In this document: positions 17,601 to 26,810 of the stretch, in pieces
Numbering within the stretch: position 1 is the first letter of the stretch
How the letters are laid out: each line of letters starts with the position of its first letter
Source: Nonlabens sp. Ci31
GTDB lineage: Bacteria > Bacteroidota > Bacteroidia > Flavobacteriales > Flavobacteriaceae
Direction of reading: 5' to 3'
Assembly (NCBI RefSeq): GCF_012974865.1
Contig: NZ_CP043633.1
Location: 372,001-436,000, forward strand
Length of the DNA stretch: 64,000 nt
Notes under the pieces: generated by a model
Told to the model about the DNA's origin: nothing
The model's input: only the letters and a program-made list of their open reading frames with translations
Databases searched by the model: none
Program-made: the position numbers and the translations under genes

Positions 17601-19199
17601 TAAATCTGCTGTAGTTGCCCCAATAATACAAACAATAATATCGTTAGGGGCAGCAGCTACTATTTCTGGAGCCACGTCTATACATACCTGTTCTGTGTAG
17701 GTACATCCATGGTTATCTGTCAATTCATAAACATAACAATTCTGTCCTGCCACGGAGGGCGTTACCGAAACTACATTACCTATATTCACAGCTATATCAG
17801 GACTCGCCTGCCATGCTTCGGTAACAATTACTGGTGTAAAAGAAAGTTCCGAAGGAATAATTGCTGGATTAAAATTAAGCCCCCAAAAAAAGATATAACC
17901 GTTATCAGACCCTAAGTTATCCGTTATACTTATACACCACTGTCCGTTTATAGGAGAGCCAATGAATGTACTGTAAGGATCCACAGGCAAATAGTTCCCA
18001 GCTGGAATTGTTCCTCCGGGATTTGTATTATTATATTGTGTCCAAGTCTGTGCCGCTGTTTCTGTAAAAACATAATCAAACCCAGTACCTGGGTTTCTAT
18101 TGGCATCATCATCTATGGGTATACCTAGAAAAGTACCACCACCACTAGGGTACTGGTGTAAATCTACTTCAGAACCGTTAGGAGCGGTTATAGTGAGTTG
18201 TAAGTCGCCTAAATAAGAGTGCTCCATATTCACAAAAATATTTACTATATCAGTTGCACTAGTTATTACAGTGCCTGGTGCAAAAAGATCCACATTTATG
18301 CAAGTTGTATAACTTACACCACTTCCGTCCGGTAAAAACGTTAAACCTGTTACTGGTGGAGATACTGGGATCAAAAATTCTTGAGTAGTCGCAACTCCTG
18401 TTAACGTAGTGGATTCTCCAAAACACAACTGCGTATCTGCTGCCATTGTACCGGTAAAATCAGGATCTGAAGACACCTGTACAACCAGATCTATTTCCTC
18501 TCTATCAGAACAACCTACTGCATCTGTCACTCTTAATTTAGTCTGATAAATACCGGTTGTATTGTAGGTTTCCATTTGCACTTGGCCAGAATTAAATCCG
18601 GCACCGTTTGCTAGATCCCATTGATAAGTCGCCCCTGTACCATCAACTCCAAAAGTAGCTTGACCATCAAAAGTAACTGTATCACCTTGGCAAATCCTAA
18701 GGATTCCATCTGCATCGATAGGTGGCGTTGTAGTGATATTTGTAACAATTGACTGGCATGGATCAAAGCATCTTCTGGCCGCTCTCCATCCAGCAGCATT
18801 ACCTGAACCATTGGAGATAAATTGCACTGTAAGGCAACCTGTGGGATTTCCTGCACTCGCTTGAAAAACTCCCGGAGGAACATTAGTGTTTGTAATTGTT
18901 GCTAACAAAGGTGCGGCTGTACTGTCACCGTCATAAATAGTCAGCACATCGTTTACCGCTACATCCATGACTACAAAATCTAAAATCATGCGATCAGTTG
19001 ACACAATTGGGCAAAAGGTAGCGACGCCATTAAAATTGTCAGAATAATTGACATTACCACCGTCATCATTGAATGTAGAGGTTGCACAACCAGTGTACCT
19101 TGTAGGGTTAGCAGCGCCACTACCTATCATGTTTATATTGACCTGGCCTACTGATAAATAAGAGACGAGAATGAATAGGAGTGCGAGGAATCTTTTCAT
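14634..19199 (-). CDS. Large multidomain surface protein with T9SS type B sorting domain
   Basis: 1521 residues. The signal peptide ends about residue 18 (SYLSVGQ). In order: a CUB-like domain (about 25-145, MILDFVVMDVAVNDVLTIYD), a PKD domain (about 155-245, VTFDGQATFG ... YQWDLANG), a P-domain-like module (about 295-450, HSYLGDLQLTITAPNGS ... GQWCISITDNLG), then six or more repeats of about 90 residues each opening with a CDD motif (VVCDDVSNDGFDIFDL and variants), and a C-terminal gliding-motility-associated domain (YFTPNADGIHDTWNIIG ... LYIFDRYGKLIKQL ... GHFAMKR). That last domain directs type IX secretion and surface attachment. Probable adhesin; ligand unknown. Monocistronic with its own terminator. 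Confidence 0.9.
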   Translation of the reverse strand: MKRFLALLFILVSYLSVGQVNINMIGSGAANPTRYTGCATSTFNDDGGNVNYSDNFNGVATFCPIVSTDRMILDFVVMDVAVNDVLTIYDGDSTAAPLLATITNTNVPPGVFQASAGNPTGCLTVQFISNGSGNAAGWRAARRCFDPCQSIVTNITTTPPIDADGILRICQGDTVTFDGQATFGVDGTGATYQWDLANGAGFNSGQVQMETYNTTGIYQTKLRVTDAVGCSDREEIDLVVQVSSDPDFTGTMAADTQLCFGESTTLTGVATTQEFLIPVSPPVTGLTFLPDGSGVSYTTCINVDLFAPGTVITSATDIVNIFVNMEHSYLGDLQLTITAPNGSEVDLHQYPSGGGTFLGIPIDDDANRNPGTGFDYVFTETAAQTWTQYNNTNPGGTIPAGNYLPVDPYSTFIGSPINGQWCISITDNLGSDNGYIFFWGLNFNPAIIPSELSFTPVIVTEAWQASPDIAVNIGNVVSVTPSVAGQNCYVYELTDNHGCTYTEQVCIDVAPEIVAAAPNDIIVCIIGATTADLTQNDSVVLNGLPAGDHVVTYHTSQTDAENGLGAISNPTTYPINMPPMTVFSAITNTTSNCIVVDSFVIDVIDFNIFIIPNFEQCGPIINFNLDAYVSAALSSSGFGGSGGSGGSSFTITYYTSLMDAQNGTNPIMDPTMFDLSVGTVTIYVRIVSTADTGCSSINPFSLTAAPIPIANTPMDIVTCDDLGNDGSEVFVLSDQDAAILNGQTATVTYHLTQLDAINGVAPLNAAGYSNIANPQTVYARVTDNTGLMCSSTTSNAMFDLIVNRRAVFIAANDIVVCDDVSNDGFDIFDLTSQNAAILGAQSDADNTITFYNSPTDADTGINAIVNPNAYTNTTAGMETVFVRIENNTATDCYDTGSFDLIIDAAPIANPVAEVILCDDPSNDEEDVFTFSSYSSQVLLAQDPLLYTVSYHDSQSNAAAGTNPLDTTAYTNTSNPQTIYVRIENVNNMSCFNTTTFNLTINETPGITTAPNLTLCDDSNGDGVESFDLTQNDAIILNGLNPADYTIVYSNATGVIASPYFNTASLETITVSIENNTTNCSDTTTFDLILNPVPASVPSFTVEECDEDGDGVASFTLGDANAQVINGQTGTTVSYYDSPTDALAGSNPLDTTSYDNTTAPQTIYYRLEFTNSGCFSTGDFVIQPVDAPIAVTPTALESCDDGSGNATIDVSIADAEVTTGQTGTTVVYYLNQTDADGQVNGITNDFTYSSNTTLIARVDDNNTDCFSFTTLEVVINNLPTPSLLDQYILCLDENDNLVNGPVTLDTGLNDTEYSYEWTLNGALIPASTASIDVAEGGDYEMTATRISTGCFISITTNVRVSSVPEVYDIDITTDPFDIEHQVIVTAQGPDQYWYRLDDGPYVNNGTFNDVTPGVHTVTIAERSGCGEIVVDIFVFGYPDYFTPNADGIHDTWNIIGGDRLPGTTLYIFDRYGKLIKQLDVGGAGWDGTYNGQSLPSSDYWFRIEYAFDGQQREASGHFAMKR

Positions 19200-19332
19200 T
19201 ATTTTAGTTTTTAATAGTAAGAGCTATATTCTAATTAACAAATATGAGGAAATTTGTTAACTCTTACTTAACGTATTATGCCAATTTTCTGTCTAATTCA
19301 TACAAAACAATGCAGTTATCGCTTACAGTTTG

Positions 19333-19340
19333 TAAATTTG
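19333..19340 (+). promoter_or_regulatory. -7 promoter element of folE (TAAATTTG)
   Basis: Matches TAnnTTTG, 39 bases before the folE start. No clear -33 TTG at standard distance. Confidence 0.5.
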
Positions 19341-19379
19341 CACGCAAATTAAATTGCCCCTACTAATCGTAGTACTTAT

Positions 19380-20051
19380 ATGAAAATTGAAGATATCTTA
19401 GAAAATATAGAAGATAACGATCACTTGTCTTCTAACGAGCAAACCCCTTTACGATCAGATGCATTTGAATTAAGCGATGCTGATAAAATCGAGTCTATTA
19501 AAAGAGACGTGCATCACATTCTAGAAACTCTAGGAATGGACATGACAGACGACAGTCTTAAAGGAACGCCTAATCGAGTGGCAAAAATGTTTGTCAAAGA
19601 GATTTTTGGCGGTTTGCGTCCCGATAAAAAACCTAGAGCCAGTACTTTTGAAAATAAGTACAAGTACAATGAAATGCTGGTAGAGAAAGACATCGTTGTT
19701 TACTCCACCTGTGAGCATCATTTGTTGCCTATAGTAGGCCGAGCGCACGTGGCTTATATTTCTAACGGTAACGTGGTGGGACTTTCAAAGATGAATCGCA
19801 TCGTAGATTATTATGCAAAACGCCCTCAAGTTCAAGAACGTTTAAATATTCAGATCGTACGTGAATTACAAAAAGTGATGAATACAAAAGACGTGGCCTG
19901 TATCATTGATGCAAAACACTTATGCGTGAACAGTCGTGGTATCAGAGATATAGAGAGCAGCACGGTGACTGGAGAATTTGGCGGTAAATTTAAGGACCCA
20001 ATTGTAAAAAGAGAATTTCTCGATTACATACAGATGAAGACTAAATTCTAG
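19380..20051 (+). CDS. folE: GTP cyclohydrolase I
   Basis: 223 residues, normal length. It converts GTP to 7,8-dihydroneopterin triphosphate, the first step to folate and pterins. Zinc and catalytic motifs are intact: STCEHHLLPIVGRAHVAYI (Cys and two His) and CIIDAKHLCVNSRGI with the second zinc Cys. The N-terminal extension of about 40 acidic residues is variable in the family. It stands alone; a pterin-type synthase gene (PTPS/QueD family) lies 14 kb away. Confidence 0.96.
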   Translation: MKIEDILENIEDNDHLSSNEQTPLRSDAFELSDADKIESIKRDVHHILETLGMDMTDDSLKGTPNRVAKMFVKEIFGGLRPDKKPRASTFENKYKYNEMLVEKDIVVYSTCEHHLLPIVGRAHVAYISNGNVVGLSKMNRIVDYYAKRPQVQERLNIQIVRELQKVMNTKDVACIIDAKHLCVNSRGIRDIESSTVTGEFGGKFKDPIVKREFLDYIQMKTKF

Positions 20052-20152
20052 ATTTCTACTCTGCATCTTTATGAAATAGCAAAATCTCAACTAGCAGCTC
20101 GCTTCATTGAATTATTAAACTCTATTTTTGAAGAGGATATGGAAGGATGTTC

Positions 20153-20168
20153 CGCTTTCGCGAAAGCG
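20153..20168. repeat. Interspersed palindrome, copy 4 (intergenic)
   Basis: Exact 16-bp core between folE and cysS, preceded by TTC. It lies 53 bases before the cysS start, within its likely promoter or leader region. Confidence 0.9.
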
Positions 20169-20221
20169 AGATCAACACCAACAAATGAAACCAATAGCAT
20201 AGCATACCACAAAATTAAATC

Positions 20222-21709
20222 ATGGCTAGATATCAAGATAATGAACTGAACATCTACAACTCTATAAAAGGAGAAAAGGAAGTTTTTACCTCTATTGTAG
20301 AGGGGCGTATAGGAATGTATGTGTGTGGACCTACCGTTTATAGTAATGTGCATTTAGGAAACTGCCGTACGTTTATCAGTTTTGACATGATATTTAGGTA
20401 TCTAAAACATTTGGGATATAAAGTACGCTATGTACGTAATATTACAGATGCTGGACACCTTACTGACGACACTGATGAAGGAGAAGATAAAATTTCTAAA
20501 AAAGCCAGACTTGAAAAAATAGAGCCTATGGAAGTGGTGCAGAAATACACCCTGGATTTTCATACGGTCATGAGTCAGTTCAATGCATTTCCACCCAGTA
20601 TTGAACCTACGGCTACTGGACATATTGTAGAGCAAATCGAGATCATAAAAACCATTTTAAATAATGGATATGCCTATGAAAAGAACGGCTCTATTTATTT
20701 TGATGTCGTAAAATTTAATGAAGATCATCACTACGGTAAACTGAGCGGTCGCAACCTAGAAGACATGATGGCCAATTCTCGGGAACTGGCTGCACAAAGT
20801 GATAAGGCAAATCCAGCCGACTTTGCGCTGTGGAAAAAAGCGAGCCCACAACACATCATGAGATGGCCTAGTCCTTGGGGTGATGGTTTTCCAGGATGGC
20901 ACTTAGAATGTACCGTGATGAGTTCTAAATACCTAGGGGAGACTTTTGACATACACGGTGGTGGTATGGATCTTAAATTCCCACACCACGAGTGTGAAAT
21001 TGCACAAGGAGAAGCAGCGCATGGTCACAGTCCAGTAAATTACTGGTTGCACGCAAATATGCTGACTTTAAACGGTCAGAAAATGTCTAAATCTACTGGA
21101 AACAGCATTCTGCCTGTAGAACTTTTTACAGGAAATAATGATTTTATGCAAAAGGCTTTTGCTCCTAGCGTGGTACGTTTCTTTATGATGCAGGCGCATT
21201 ATCGATCAATTTTAGATTTTAGTAACGATGCCATTCTAGCTGCCGAAAAAGGTTTTAACCGACTTACCGAAGCTATGAAAGTAATGGAGAAACTAGCTGT
21301 TTCTAAAACCTCTTCTATTGACCTCGCTTCTTGGAAAGCAAAATGCTATGCTGCAATGAATGACGATTTCAATACGCCTATTCTTATTGCAGCGCTTTTT
21401 GATGCTGTAAAAATGATCCACTCTATACATGATGGAAACGCAACGATTACAGCAAAGGATCTTGAAGAACTTCAAGAAACGATGAATGGCTTTTTCTTTG
21501 ATGTTTTGGGATTACAAAATACCAAAGAAGAAGGAAGCAGTTCCTTAAACAAAGGACTGGACGGCGCGATGAAACTTATTATTGATTTAAGAGCTACTGC
21601 CAGAGCTAATAAGGACTGGAGTACGAGCGATAAAATACGCGACGAGCTCATTGCTGCTGGAATCCAATTAAAGGATGGCGCTGATGGGACCATTTATAGT
21701 GTGGAGTAG
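20222..21709 (+). CDS. cysS: Cysteinyl-tRNA synthetase
   Basis: 495 residues, typical length. It charges tRNA-Cys. It shows the class I signatures: HIGH-like HLGNCRTF after GPTVYSNV, and KMSKS in [11 protein letters not shown]. The zinc ligands that select cysteine are present ([31 protein letters not shown]). The C-terminal DALR-like helical domain is present ([15 protein letters not shown] ... [15 protein letters not shown]). Start ATG 20222. A heptamer repeat follows the stop. Confidence 0.97.
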   Translation: MARYQDNELNIYNSIKGEKEVFTSIVEGRIGMYVCGPTVYSNVHLGNCRTFISFDMIFRYLKHLGYKVRYVRNITDAGHLTDDTDEGEDKISKKARLEKIEPMEVVQKYTLDFHTVMSQFNAFPPSIEPTATGHIVEQIEIIKTILNNGYAYEKNGSIYFDVVKFNEDHHYGKLSGRNLEDMMANSRELAAQSDKANPADFALWKKASPQHIMRWPSPWGDGFPGWHLECTVMSSKYLGETFDIHGGGMDLKFPHHECEIAQGEAAHGHSPVNYWLHANMLTLNGQKMSKSTGNSILPVELFTGNNDFMQKAFAPSVVRFFMMQAHYRSILDFSNDAILAAEKGFNRLTEAMKVMEKLAVSKTSSIDLASWKAKCYAAMNDDFNTPILIAALFDAVKMIHSIHDGNATITAKDLEELQETMNGFFFDVLGLQNTKEEGSSSLNKGLDGAMKLIIDLRATARANKDWSTSDKIRDELIAAGIQLKDGADGTIYSVE

Positions 21710-21716
21710 TCTTTTT

Positions 21717-21751
21717 GAATTAGGAATTAGGAATTAGGAATTAGGAATTAG
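21717..21751 (+). repeat. Heptanucleotide tandem repeat (GAATTAG x5)
   Basis: Five exact copies of GAATTAG starting seven bases after the cysS stop. The rest of the gap to 21957 shows no feature. Confidence 0.95.
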
Positions 21752-21957
21752 GAAAAATTGAAATTCTAAAATCCTTTGGCAAGAAAAAAGCTTAATTTAC
21801 TTGTGCTGAGCTCGTCGAATTATAAAACTAAATAAAAAGAACGCCGATAGGTTACAAAAATAAATTCTAAGGGGCGGAATTTATTATGCCATCTATGATA
21901 GAAGATTTCATTTGAATTTAAATTTGTATCGGACCCTGTTGTGTTGACAATTTTATT

Positions 21958-22332
21958 ATGAGAATTATACAAGCAGGCTTACTAATTTTTATTTGTTTTA
22001 CTGCCCTTGTAACGATTGGTGCTGGCTCTCATGGTCATATTTCCATGAAGAATCACGAGACTGCTACTATTGCTTATGGCTCTATCATTTTTGCATCAAC
22101 TGCTTTCATTAACCTGATAGCTTTAGTAAATCGCTTTGTGAACTTCAAAAGTGTTATGTCCTTAATTTTTAATCAAATAAGCGGCCTGATACTTACCTTT
22201 TACTTAGTATACGCAATCAAATTTAATATTGATGGTGGGCACTTTCCCTTGAGGCATTTGTTATTGAACACCTTGGGAATCATTTTAAGTGTTTTAATTG
22301 TAAAAAAAGATTTCAAACAATTTTTAGAATAG
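21958..22332 (+). CDS. Small four-helix membrane protein, function unknown
   Basis: 124 residues with about four hydrophobic segments (LLIFICFTALVTIGAG; IIFASTAFINLIALV; ISGLILTFYLVYAI; LLLNTLGIILSVLIV). It is gene-like in codon use and ends with a basic tail KKDFKQFLE. I do not recognise a family. It lies between cysS and yidD, 189 bases upstream of yidD, with no obvious operon partner. Confidence 0.6.
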   Translation: MRIIQAGLLIFICFTALVTIGAGSHGHISMKNHETATIAYGSIIFASTAFINLIALVNRFVNFKSVMSLIFNQISGLILTFYLVYAIKFNIDGGHFPLRHLLLNTLGIILSVLIVKKDFKQFLE

Positions 22333-22520
22333 AATAATTCAAAAGGCAATCGATAGAATAATGAGATCCTGAATAAATTTGCTGTTCAAAATTTATTTAA
22401 ATCACCAAAATTTGTCATTCCAGAAAATTCTTTAGAACACCGTTTGTGTTTTATTAGGCCGAGCTTTTAAGAATTTATCTGGAACAGGATGACAATTTTA
22501 GTTAACTGGTTTTAAACTAT

Positions 22521-22742
22521 ATGAAAAAAATACTAGCCTATCCGTTTTTGTTGTTGATCAAGGTTTATCAAACAGTGATATCCCCTTTTACACCTGCTAG
22601 TTGCCGCTACTCTCCTACTTGTTCTCAATATTCTAAAGAAGCTCTTGTTAAACACGGTGCTTTTAAAGGCGGCTGGTTGGCATTGAAACGTATTTTTAGC
22701 TGTCATCCTTGGGGTGGAAAAGGTTATGATCCCGTGCCGTGA
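22521..22742 (+). CDS. yidD: Membrane protein insertion efficiency factor YidD
   Basis: 73 residues, normal for the family. YidD assists the YidC insertase. The hallmark is intact: [19 protein letters not shown] with its conserved Cys residues, then [18 protein letters not shown] and [13 protein letters not shown]. The N-terminal amphipathic helix ([15 protein letters not shown]) associates with the inner face of the membrane. It is away from rpmH/rnpA, with which it is often clustered in other phyla. Confidence 0.95.
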   Translation: MKKILAYPFLLLIKVYQTVISPFTPASCRYSPTCSQYSKEALVKHGAFKGGWLALKRIFSCHPWGGKGYDPVP

Positions 22743-23288
22743 ATGTCGCTTAGTGACAGGATAAAAATAAAAAACGTAGGCCGCATCAAGTGTTGATCAT
22801 CAATTTATAAGTGAATTTAAAAGCAAACTATAAAAAACTCCCTTGCCACGATCGCCCACCTCTGGGAACATATCTTTTAGGTTGCTCAGGTGCTCATTGA
22901 GTTTCTCACGATGTATCTCGACGCACCGGTAATGATAGGCCAAGCATCATTGTCAGTCCAGAAAAAATTAACAGAATTAAACAAATACTAATGGCAAGCT
23001 TACCTACCAATTTTGTCTAGAATCTACTGGTGGCCGCTCCATGATGTTAAAGTTTAAAACTCCTTACAAACTTTCTATTATAAGCGTTCTCGACTCTTGC
23101 TCGAACTGACATTTGCATTTTGCACCTCCAAATACTTACTTTTATAAATTCCTATTCACCTCAAAATTTGATTCTGGTTCTAGTTCTGGTTTTGACTTTC
23201 AAATCTATTTTCACTTTTCACATTTGAATTCAAGTTCAAGTTTAAATTCATCTGTGCTTCCTTACCTTAGCCTCAAAAATTAAGAGCC
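22743..23288. other. Intergenic region with a possible gene remnant
   Basis: 546 bases. On the minus strand an open frame of 48 codons (22946-22800) reads in part YHYRCVEIHREKLNEHL and MFPEVGDRGKGVFYSLL, protein-like but without a normal start. An overlapping frame upstream reads NDAWPIITGASRYIVRN. This may be the 3' remnant of a decayed gene. The part just before the symporter gene (23160-23245) is a run of short TTC/TTG-rich near-repeats. Confidence 0.3.
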
Positions 23289-24743
23289 TTGACTTCCACC
23301 CAAATTCTCATTACCATAGCCTGTTATTTTGCTGTTCTTGTCGCTATATCCTTTATAGTGGGGCGTACGAGCGACAGCGCTACTTTTTTTAGAGGCAATC
23401 GTTCTTCCCCTTGGTTTATTGTGGCTTTTGGAATGATAGGCGCGTCTCTTAGTGGAGTGACTTTTATCTCCGTTCCTGGAGCGGTAGAAGAAGGTGCGAT
23501 GAATTACTTTCAAGTGGTACTCGGTTATATAGTTGGCTATTTGGTGATAGGAACGGTACTTTTACCGCTCTATTACCGGATGAACCTCACTTCGATTTAC
23601 TCCTACCTCAACGATAGATATGGCAGTGCAGCACAGTACACAGGCTCTAGTTTCTTTATTCTTTCTCGTGTGGTAGGTGCCAGTTTTAGACTGTATTTAG
23701 TGGCGGGAGTATTGCAAGAATTTGTCTTTGAAAGTATGGGTGTGGAGTTTTGGCAAACGGTAACACTTACTGTAATTCTTATCTGGTTGTACACTTTTAA
23801 ATCGGGAATCAAAACTATCGTTTGGACAGATACCTTACAGACCTTATTTATGTTGATTGCCGTAGGAGTAAGTATATACTATATTTCTGACAGCTTAAAT
23901 CTTAACGGTATTGGCGAGATTACTGGTTTTATATCCGATAGTGAGCTTTCCCAAATCTTCTTTTTTGACGACTGGAAAAGCGGTCAATATTTCTTTAAAC
24001 AGTTTTTTGCCGGAGCCTTCATCGCCATTGTGATGACGGGGTTGGATCAAGATATGATGCAAAAAAACTTGACCTGTCGCAGTCTTGGTGATGCTCAAAA
24101 GAACATGTTTTGGTTTACGATTGTGCTGACCTTTGTGAATCTGGTATTCTTAGGATTGGGTGTTTTATTAACCGCTTTCGCGAAAGCGGAAGACTTAACA
24201 GCTACTAAAGACAAGTTGTTTGCCGCCATAGCACTAGACAGCAATCTGGGAATAGGAATTGGACTGGTGTTTATACTAGGACTCGTAGCAGCGGCCTATT
24301 CGAGTGCAGACAGTGCGCTTACTTCTTTAACCACTTCTTTCTCTGTAGATATTTTGCGATTAGAACAAAACTATGAAGAGAAGAAACAAAACTGGATCCG
24401 CAAGCTGGTTCATGTTGGATTTTCACTACTCTTAATTATAGTGATTGTAAGTTTTGAATATTTGATCCAAGACGCTAGTGTGATCAATAAACTGTTTGTA
24501 TTTGCTGGATATACCTATGGACCTTTGCTGGGGTTGTTTGCTTTTGGGATTTTAACCAAAATAAAAGTACAGCATCATGCCACTCCTATCATCGCCATCA
24601 TATCTCCATTTATAGCTTTCGGAATCAGCTCAGCAGCCAACTACTTTTTCGAATTCGAATTCGGCTTTTTTGTGCTGCTTCTCAATGGGTTCATCACCTT
24701 TTTAGGCTTGCTCATTGCATCCATTTTTAGCCATCAGGATTAG
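23289..24743 (+). CDS. Sodium:solute symporter (SSF family)
   Basis: 484 residues from a TTG start at 23289, which places the first membrane helix (ILITIACYFAVLVAISFIVG) correctly. It has about 13 hydrophobic segments. The family core is visible in IGASLSGVTFISVPGAV and in AAYSSADSALTSLTTSFS, a serine-rich helix lining the sodium site. It carries solutes into the cell with sodium; the substrate is unknown. Palindrome copy 5 lies inside it and encodes TAFAKAE near residue 297, at a loop after a membrane helix. Its stop faces that of the next gene with one base between. Confidence 0.9.
   Translation: MTSTQILITIACYFAVLVAISFIVGRTSDSATFFRGNRSSPWFIVAFGMIGASLSGVTFISVPGAVEEGAMNYFQVVLGYIVGYLVIGTVLLPLYYRMNLTSIYSYLNDRYGSAAQYTGSSFFILSRVVGASFRLYLVAGVLQEFVFESMGVEFWQTVTLTVILIWLYTFKSGIKTIVWTDTLQTLFMLIAVGVSIYYISDSLNLNGIGEITGFISDSELSQIFFFDDWKSGQYFFKQFFAGAFIAIVMTGLDQDMMQKNLTCRSLGDAQKNMFWFTIVLTFVNLVFLGLGVLLTAFAKAEDLTATKDKLFAAIALDSNLGIGIGLVFILGLVAAAYSSADSALTSLTTSFSVDILRLEQNYEEKKQNWIRKLVHVGFSLLLIIVIVSFEYLIQDASVINKLFVFAGYTYGPLLGLFAFGILTKIKVQHHATPIIAIISPFIAFGISSAANYFFEFEFGFFVLLLNGFITFLGLLIASIFSHQD
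24173..24188. repeat. Interspersed palindrome, copy 5 (inside symporter gene)
   Basis: Exact 16-bp core, read in the frame GCT TTC GCG AAA GCG as AFAKA. It sits at a hydrophilic junction between membrane helices of the symporter. Confidence 0.9.
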
Positions 24744-24744
24744 A

Positions 24745-25107
24745 TCAATATTGATTCGTACCCAACAAGACTAGCGTGCAAGCCACTTCGCTTTTGATAT
24801 TGTTCTCCTTTAAAAGCTTATAAAACTCTGGGTTCTCTGTTCCTGGATTAAAAATGACCCGTTCTGGATGGAGGCTTATGATGTAATCGTAATACGCGCT
24901 CTGTCTTTTAGTATTCAAATAAAGAGTCACTGTATGGACTCCCTGAAATGGGACCAGCTCTTTGTAAATTTTTACATCGTCTACCATTCCTTCTCGCATT
25001 CCTATAGCTACCGTATCGTTATTGAACTTGCGCAATCTATAAATAGCGACGTTAGAATAACGTTCTTCTTTGAGCGATGCTCCTAATACTAAAGTTTTTT
25101 TGGACAT
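24745..25107 (-). CDS. CoA-binding domain protein (YccU-like)
   Basis: 120 residues. It is a single Rossmann-like CoA-binding domain: KKTLVLGASLKEERYSNVAI at the start, then NTKRQSAYYDYIISL, PERVIFNPGTENPEFYKLL, and a closing strand with ACTLVLLGT. Homologues bind CoA or related nucleotides; no catalytic role is established. The protein ends one base from the convergent symporter gene and no terminator is seen, so the two 3' ends probably overlap as RNA. Confidence 0.85.
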   Translation of the reverse strand: MSKKTLVLGASLKEERYSNVAIYRLRKFNNDTVAIGMREGMVDDVKIYKELVPFQGVHTVTLYLNTKRQSAYYDYIISLHPERVIFNPGTENPEFYKLLKENNIKSEVACTLVLLGTNQY

Positions 25108-25204
25108 TTTTTATGACTTTACGTGTAACAATATACGAAAATCATCGTCTTTTAAACAAAGGGCCTGATAAAGACTTCTAATTTATTTGGTTTATTGATT
25201 TTTT

Positions 25205-25294
25205 ATGAAAAAGAGAAATTCACAGATTAAAGTCTTTAAAATTTTTAAAATTAGATTCTTAAAAGACGAACATCATCGTATAATTCATAATTAA
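25205..25294 (+). CDS. Possible 29-residue small protein
   Basis: ATG 25205 opens a 29-codon frame (MKKRNSQIKVFKIFKIRF...) that is strongly basic and hydrophobic. It is followed 26 bases later by a good terminator with no other plus-strand gene to explain it. Chance is quite possible in such AT-rich DNA; no family recognised. Confidence 0.25.
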   Translation: MKKRNSQIKVFKIFKIRFLKDEHHRIIHN

Positions 25295-25320
25295 TGGTTA
25301 GTGTTATTATACGATTTAGA

Positions 25321-25350
25321 AATCCCGAGCTTGCAGGCTCGGGATTTTGT
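25321..25350 (+). terminator. Orphan Rho-independent terminator
   Basis: Ten-base perfect stem AATCCCGAGC/GCTCGGGATT with a 6-base loop, followed by TTGTGTTTC. The nearest annotated plus-strand gene upstream ends 580 bases earlier, so it probably ends a short unannotated transcript. Confidence 0.7.
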
Positions 25351-25790
25351 GTTTCATACCTATTTCTATTCCTAGTTACTTGCTGAGGGCTGCACCTATG
25401 AATTACACATTACTATTCTTAAAATTTTTGAATCCTTATTAATAAGGGAAATAACTTAACAAATTCAAATGTATTGTACTGAAAAACTGTTTTAGACTGC
25501 TCGTTTTCAACTTATAAAAATATTTAAAACAAATAATAATCCCTTTGAAAACAAATAACATAAAAGGCTTTATTCTCTCTAATAATCTTTTGGAAAACCC
25601 ACTATTTTATGCATATTGAAATCAGACAACTTAGTGTTCTATAAAGATGAAGGACAATTTTAAACTTTAATAAACTCTTAAAAAATCATCTACTCCTATG
25701 ATTTTAAAATGAATAATACTAGATAAAAGTTAAAAAAAAATACCGTTAAACCTTTTAATTTCTGTTTAAACGAAAAATAATCTTATTTAC

Positions 25791-26768
25791 ATGAGAAAAT
25801 ATTTTAGCAAGCATAAAGTATTTATTTTTACGGCATATCTAGCAATAAATAGAAAATATTTTAAAAAAATGAATAAAAGATTACTTTGTTTTATAACTTC
25901 ATTTCGTAACAGCAGTATCAATTGGTTTATTTTAAAAACTTCCTTATACCTGTTTATATTTTTAATGTTATCTCCTTATTTTGGATCTGCACAAGTAGGC
26001 ATTAATACCGACACCATAGATCCTTATGCCATACTTCAGATAGAGAGTACCGACAAGGGTGTATTGTTTCCAAGACTTAGTATAGCTGACAGAGATGCTA
26101 TAACTGCGGCTGCTGCGGCTACCGGAAACCCTGTTCCATCAGGTTTAACCATATATTGTACTGATTGTTGTCAAAATGGGACTGGTTCCATTTATTATTA
26201 TAATGGTGTTGCATGGAAATCACTTGATAACAGCTGTAGAGATGTAAATGCACCCCCAGCGTGTATTGACCTTACCACCACGATTACTGACGAGAACCAC
26301 ATGGAAAGCGGTAATAACTCTGACGATACTCCAGCACTTTTAATTGACGGTAACACCGTATTGGCAGCTCAAACCAATAATGAAAGAGATAAATTAGAAA
26401 TGCACAAGACCGATAAGGATAATGTAGCGTTTGATTTTTCGGAAAATCTCCCTGTTGGTTATAAAATTCGCTTGTATTTTAATGATAGTCAAAGACCAGC
26501 TAATGGTGGCGGGTTTAGACTTGGACTTGATGTCAGTCCAGAGTTAAATGGTGTTCAAACTGGGCAAAATGTTGATACAGAAAATGGTACTTTGCCTAAT
26601 AGCACCGTAACTAGTTCTGGTAATGATCATATTTTAACCATGACTTTGAATTCAATAACTGATCATCTTAAAGTAGTATCGAGTAATGATGACCGTGACC
26701 ATGTATACCTTTTAGAGATAAAATTATTTGATAACAATGATGTTGAAATACCACTTACTTGTAACTAA
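25791..26768 (+). CDS. Secreted cell-surface protein with flavobacterial "VGINT" N-terminal module
   Basis: 325 residues if started at 25791; a start at ATG 25869 (MNKRLLCFITSF) is as likely. A hydrophobic segment (SLYLFIFLMLSPYFGSAQ) serves as signal peptide. The mature N-terminus, VGINTDTIDPYAILQIES then KGVLFPRLSI, is the module found at the start of many flavobacterial surface proteins. A C-rich patch (IYCTDCCQNGTGSIYYYNG) and a beta-rich domain ending IPLTCN follow. No type IX sorting domain is visible. Function unknown. A hairpin pair follows. Confidence 0.75.
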   Translation: MRKYFSKHKVFIFTAYLAINRKYFKKMNKRLLCFITSFRNSSINWFILKTSLYLFIFLMLSPYFGSAQVGINTDTIDPYAILQIESTDKGVLFPRLSIADRDAITAAAAATGNPVPSGLTIYCTDCCQNGTGSIYYYNGVAWKSLDNSCRDVNAPPACIDLTTTITDENHMESGNNSDDTPALLIDGNTVLAAQTNNERDKLEMHKTDKDNVAFDFSENLPVGYKIRLYFNDSQRPANGGGFRLGLDVSPELNGVQTGQNVDTENGTLPNSTVTSSGNDHILTMTLNSITDHLKVVSSNDDRDHVYLLEIKLFDNNDVEIPLTCN

Positions 26769-26810
26769 TACCTAGCTAACAATTCTAACTGGTTATAAAA
26801 TATTTTTAGC

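Larger units (their letters stand above)
25108..25790. other. AT-rich intergenic region
   Basis: 683 bases with a possible small gene (25205-25294) and a clear hairpin terminator (25321-25350). The 440 bases that follow, to the secreted protein gene, are very AT-rich and hold nothing I recognise. Confidence 0.5.

Noticed and set aside
21717..21751. GAATTAG array as a CRISPR-like array
   Set aside because: Unit of seven bases with no spacers; it is a simple tandem repeat.
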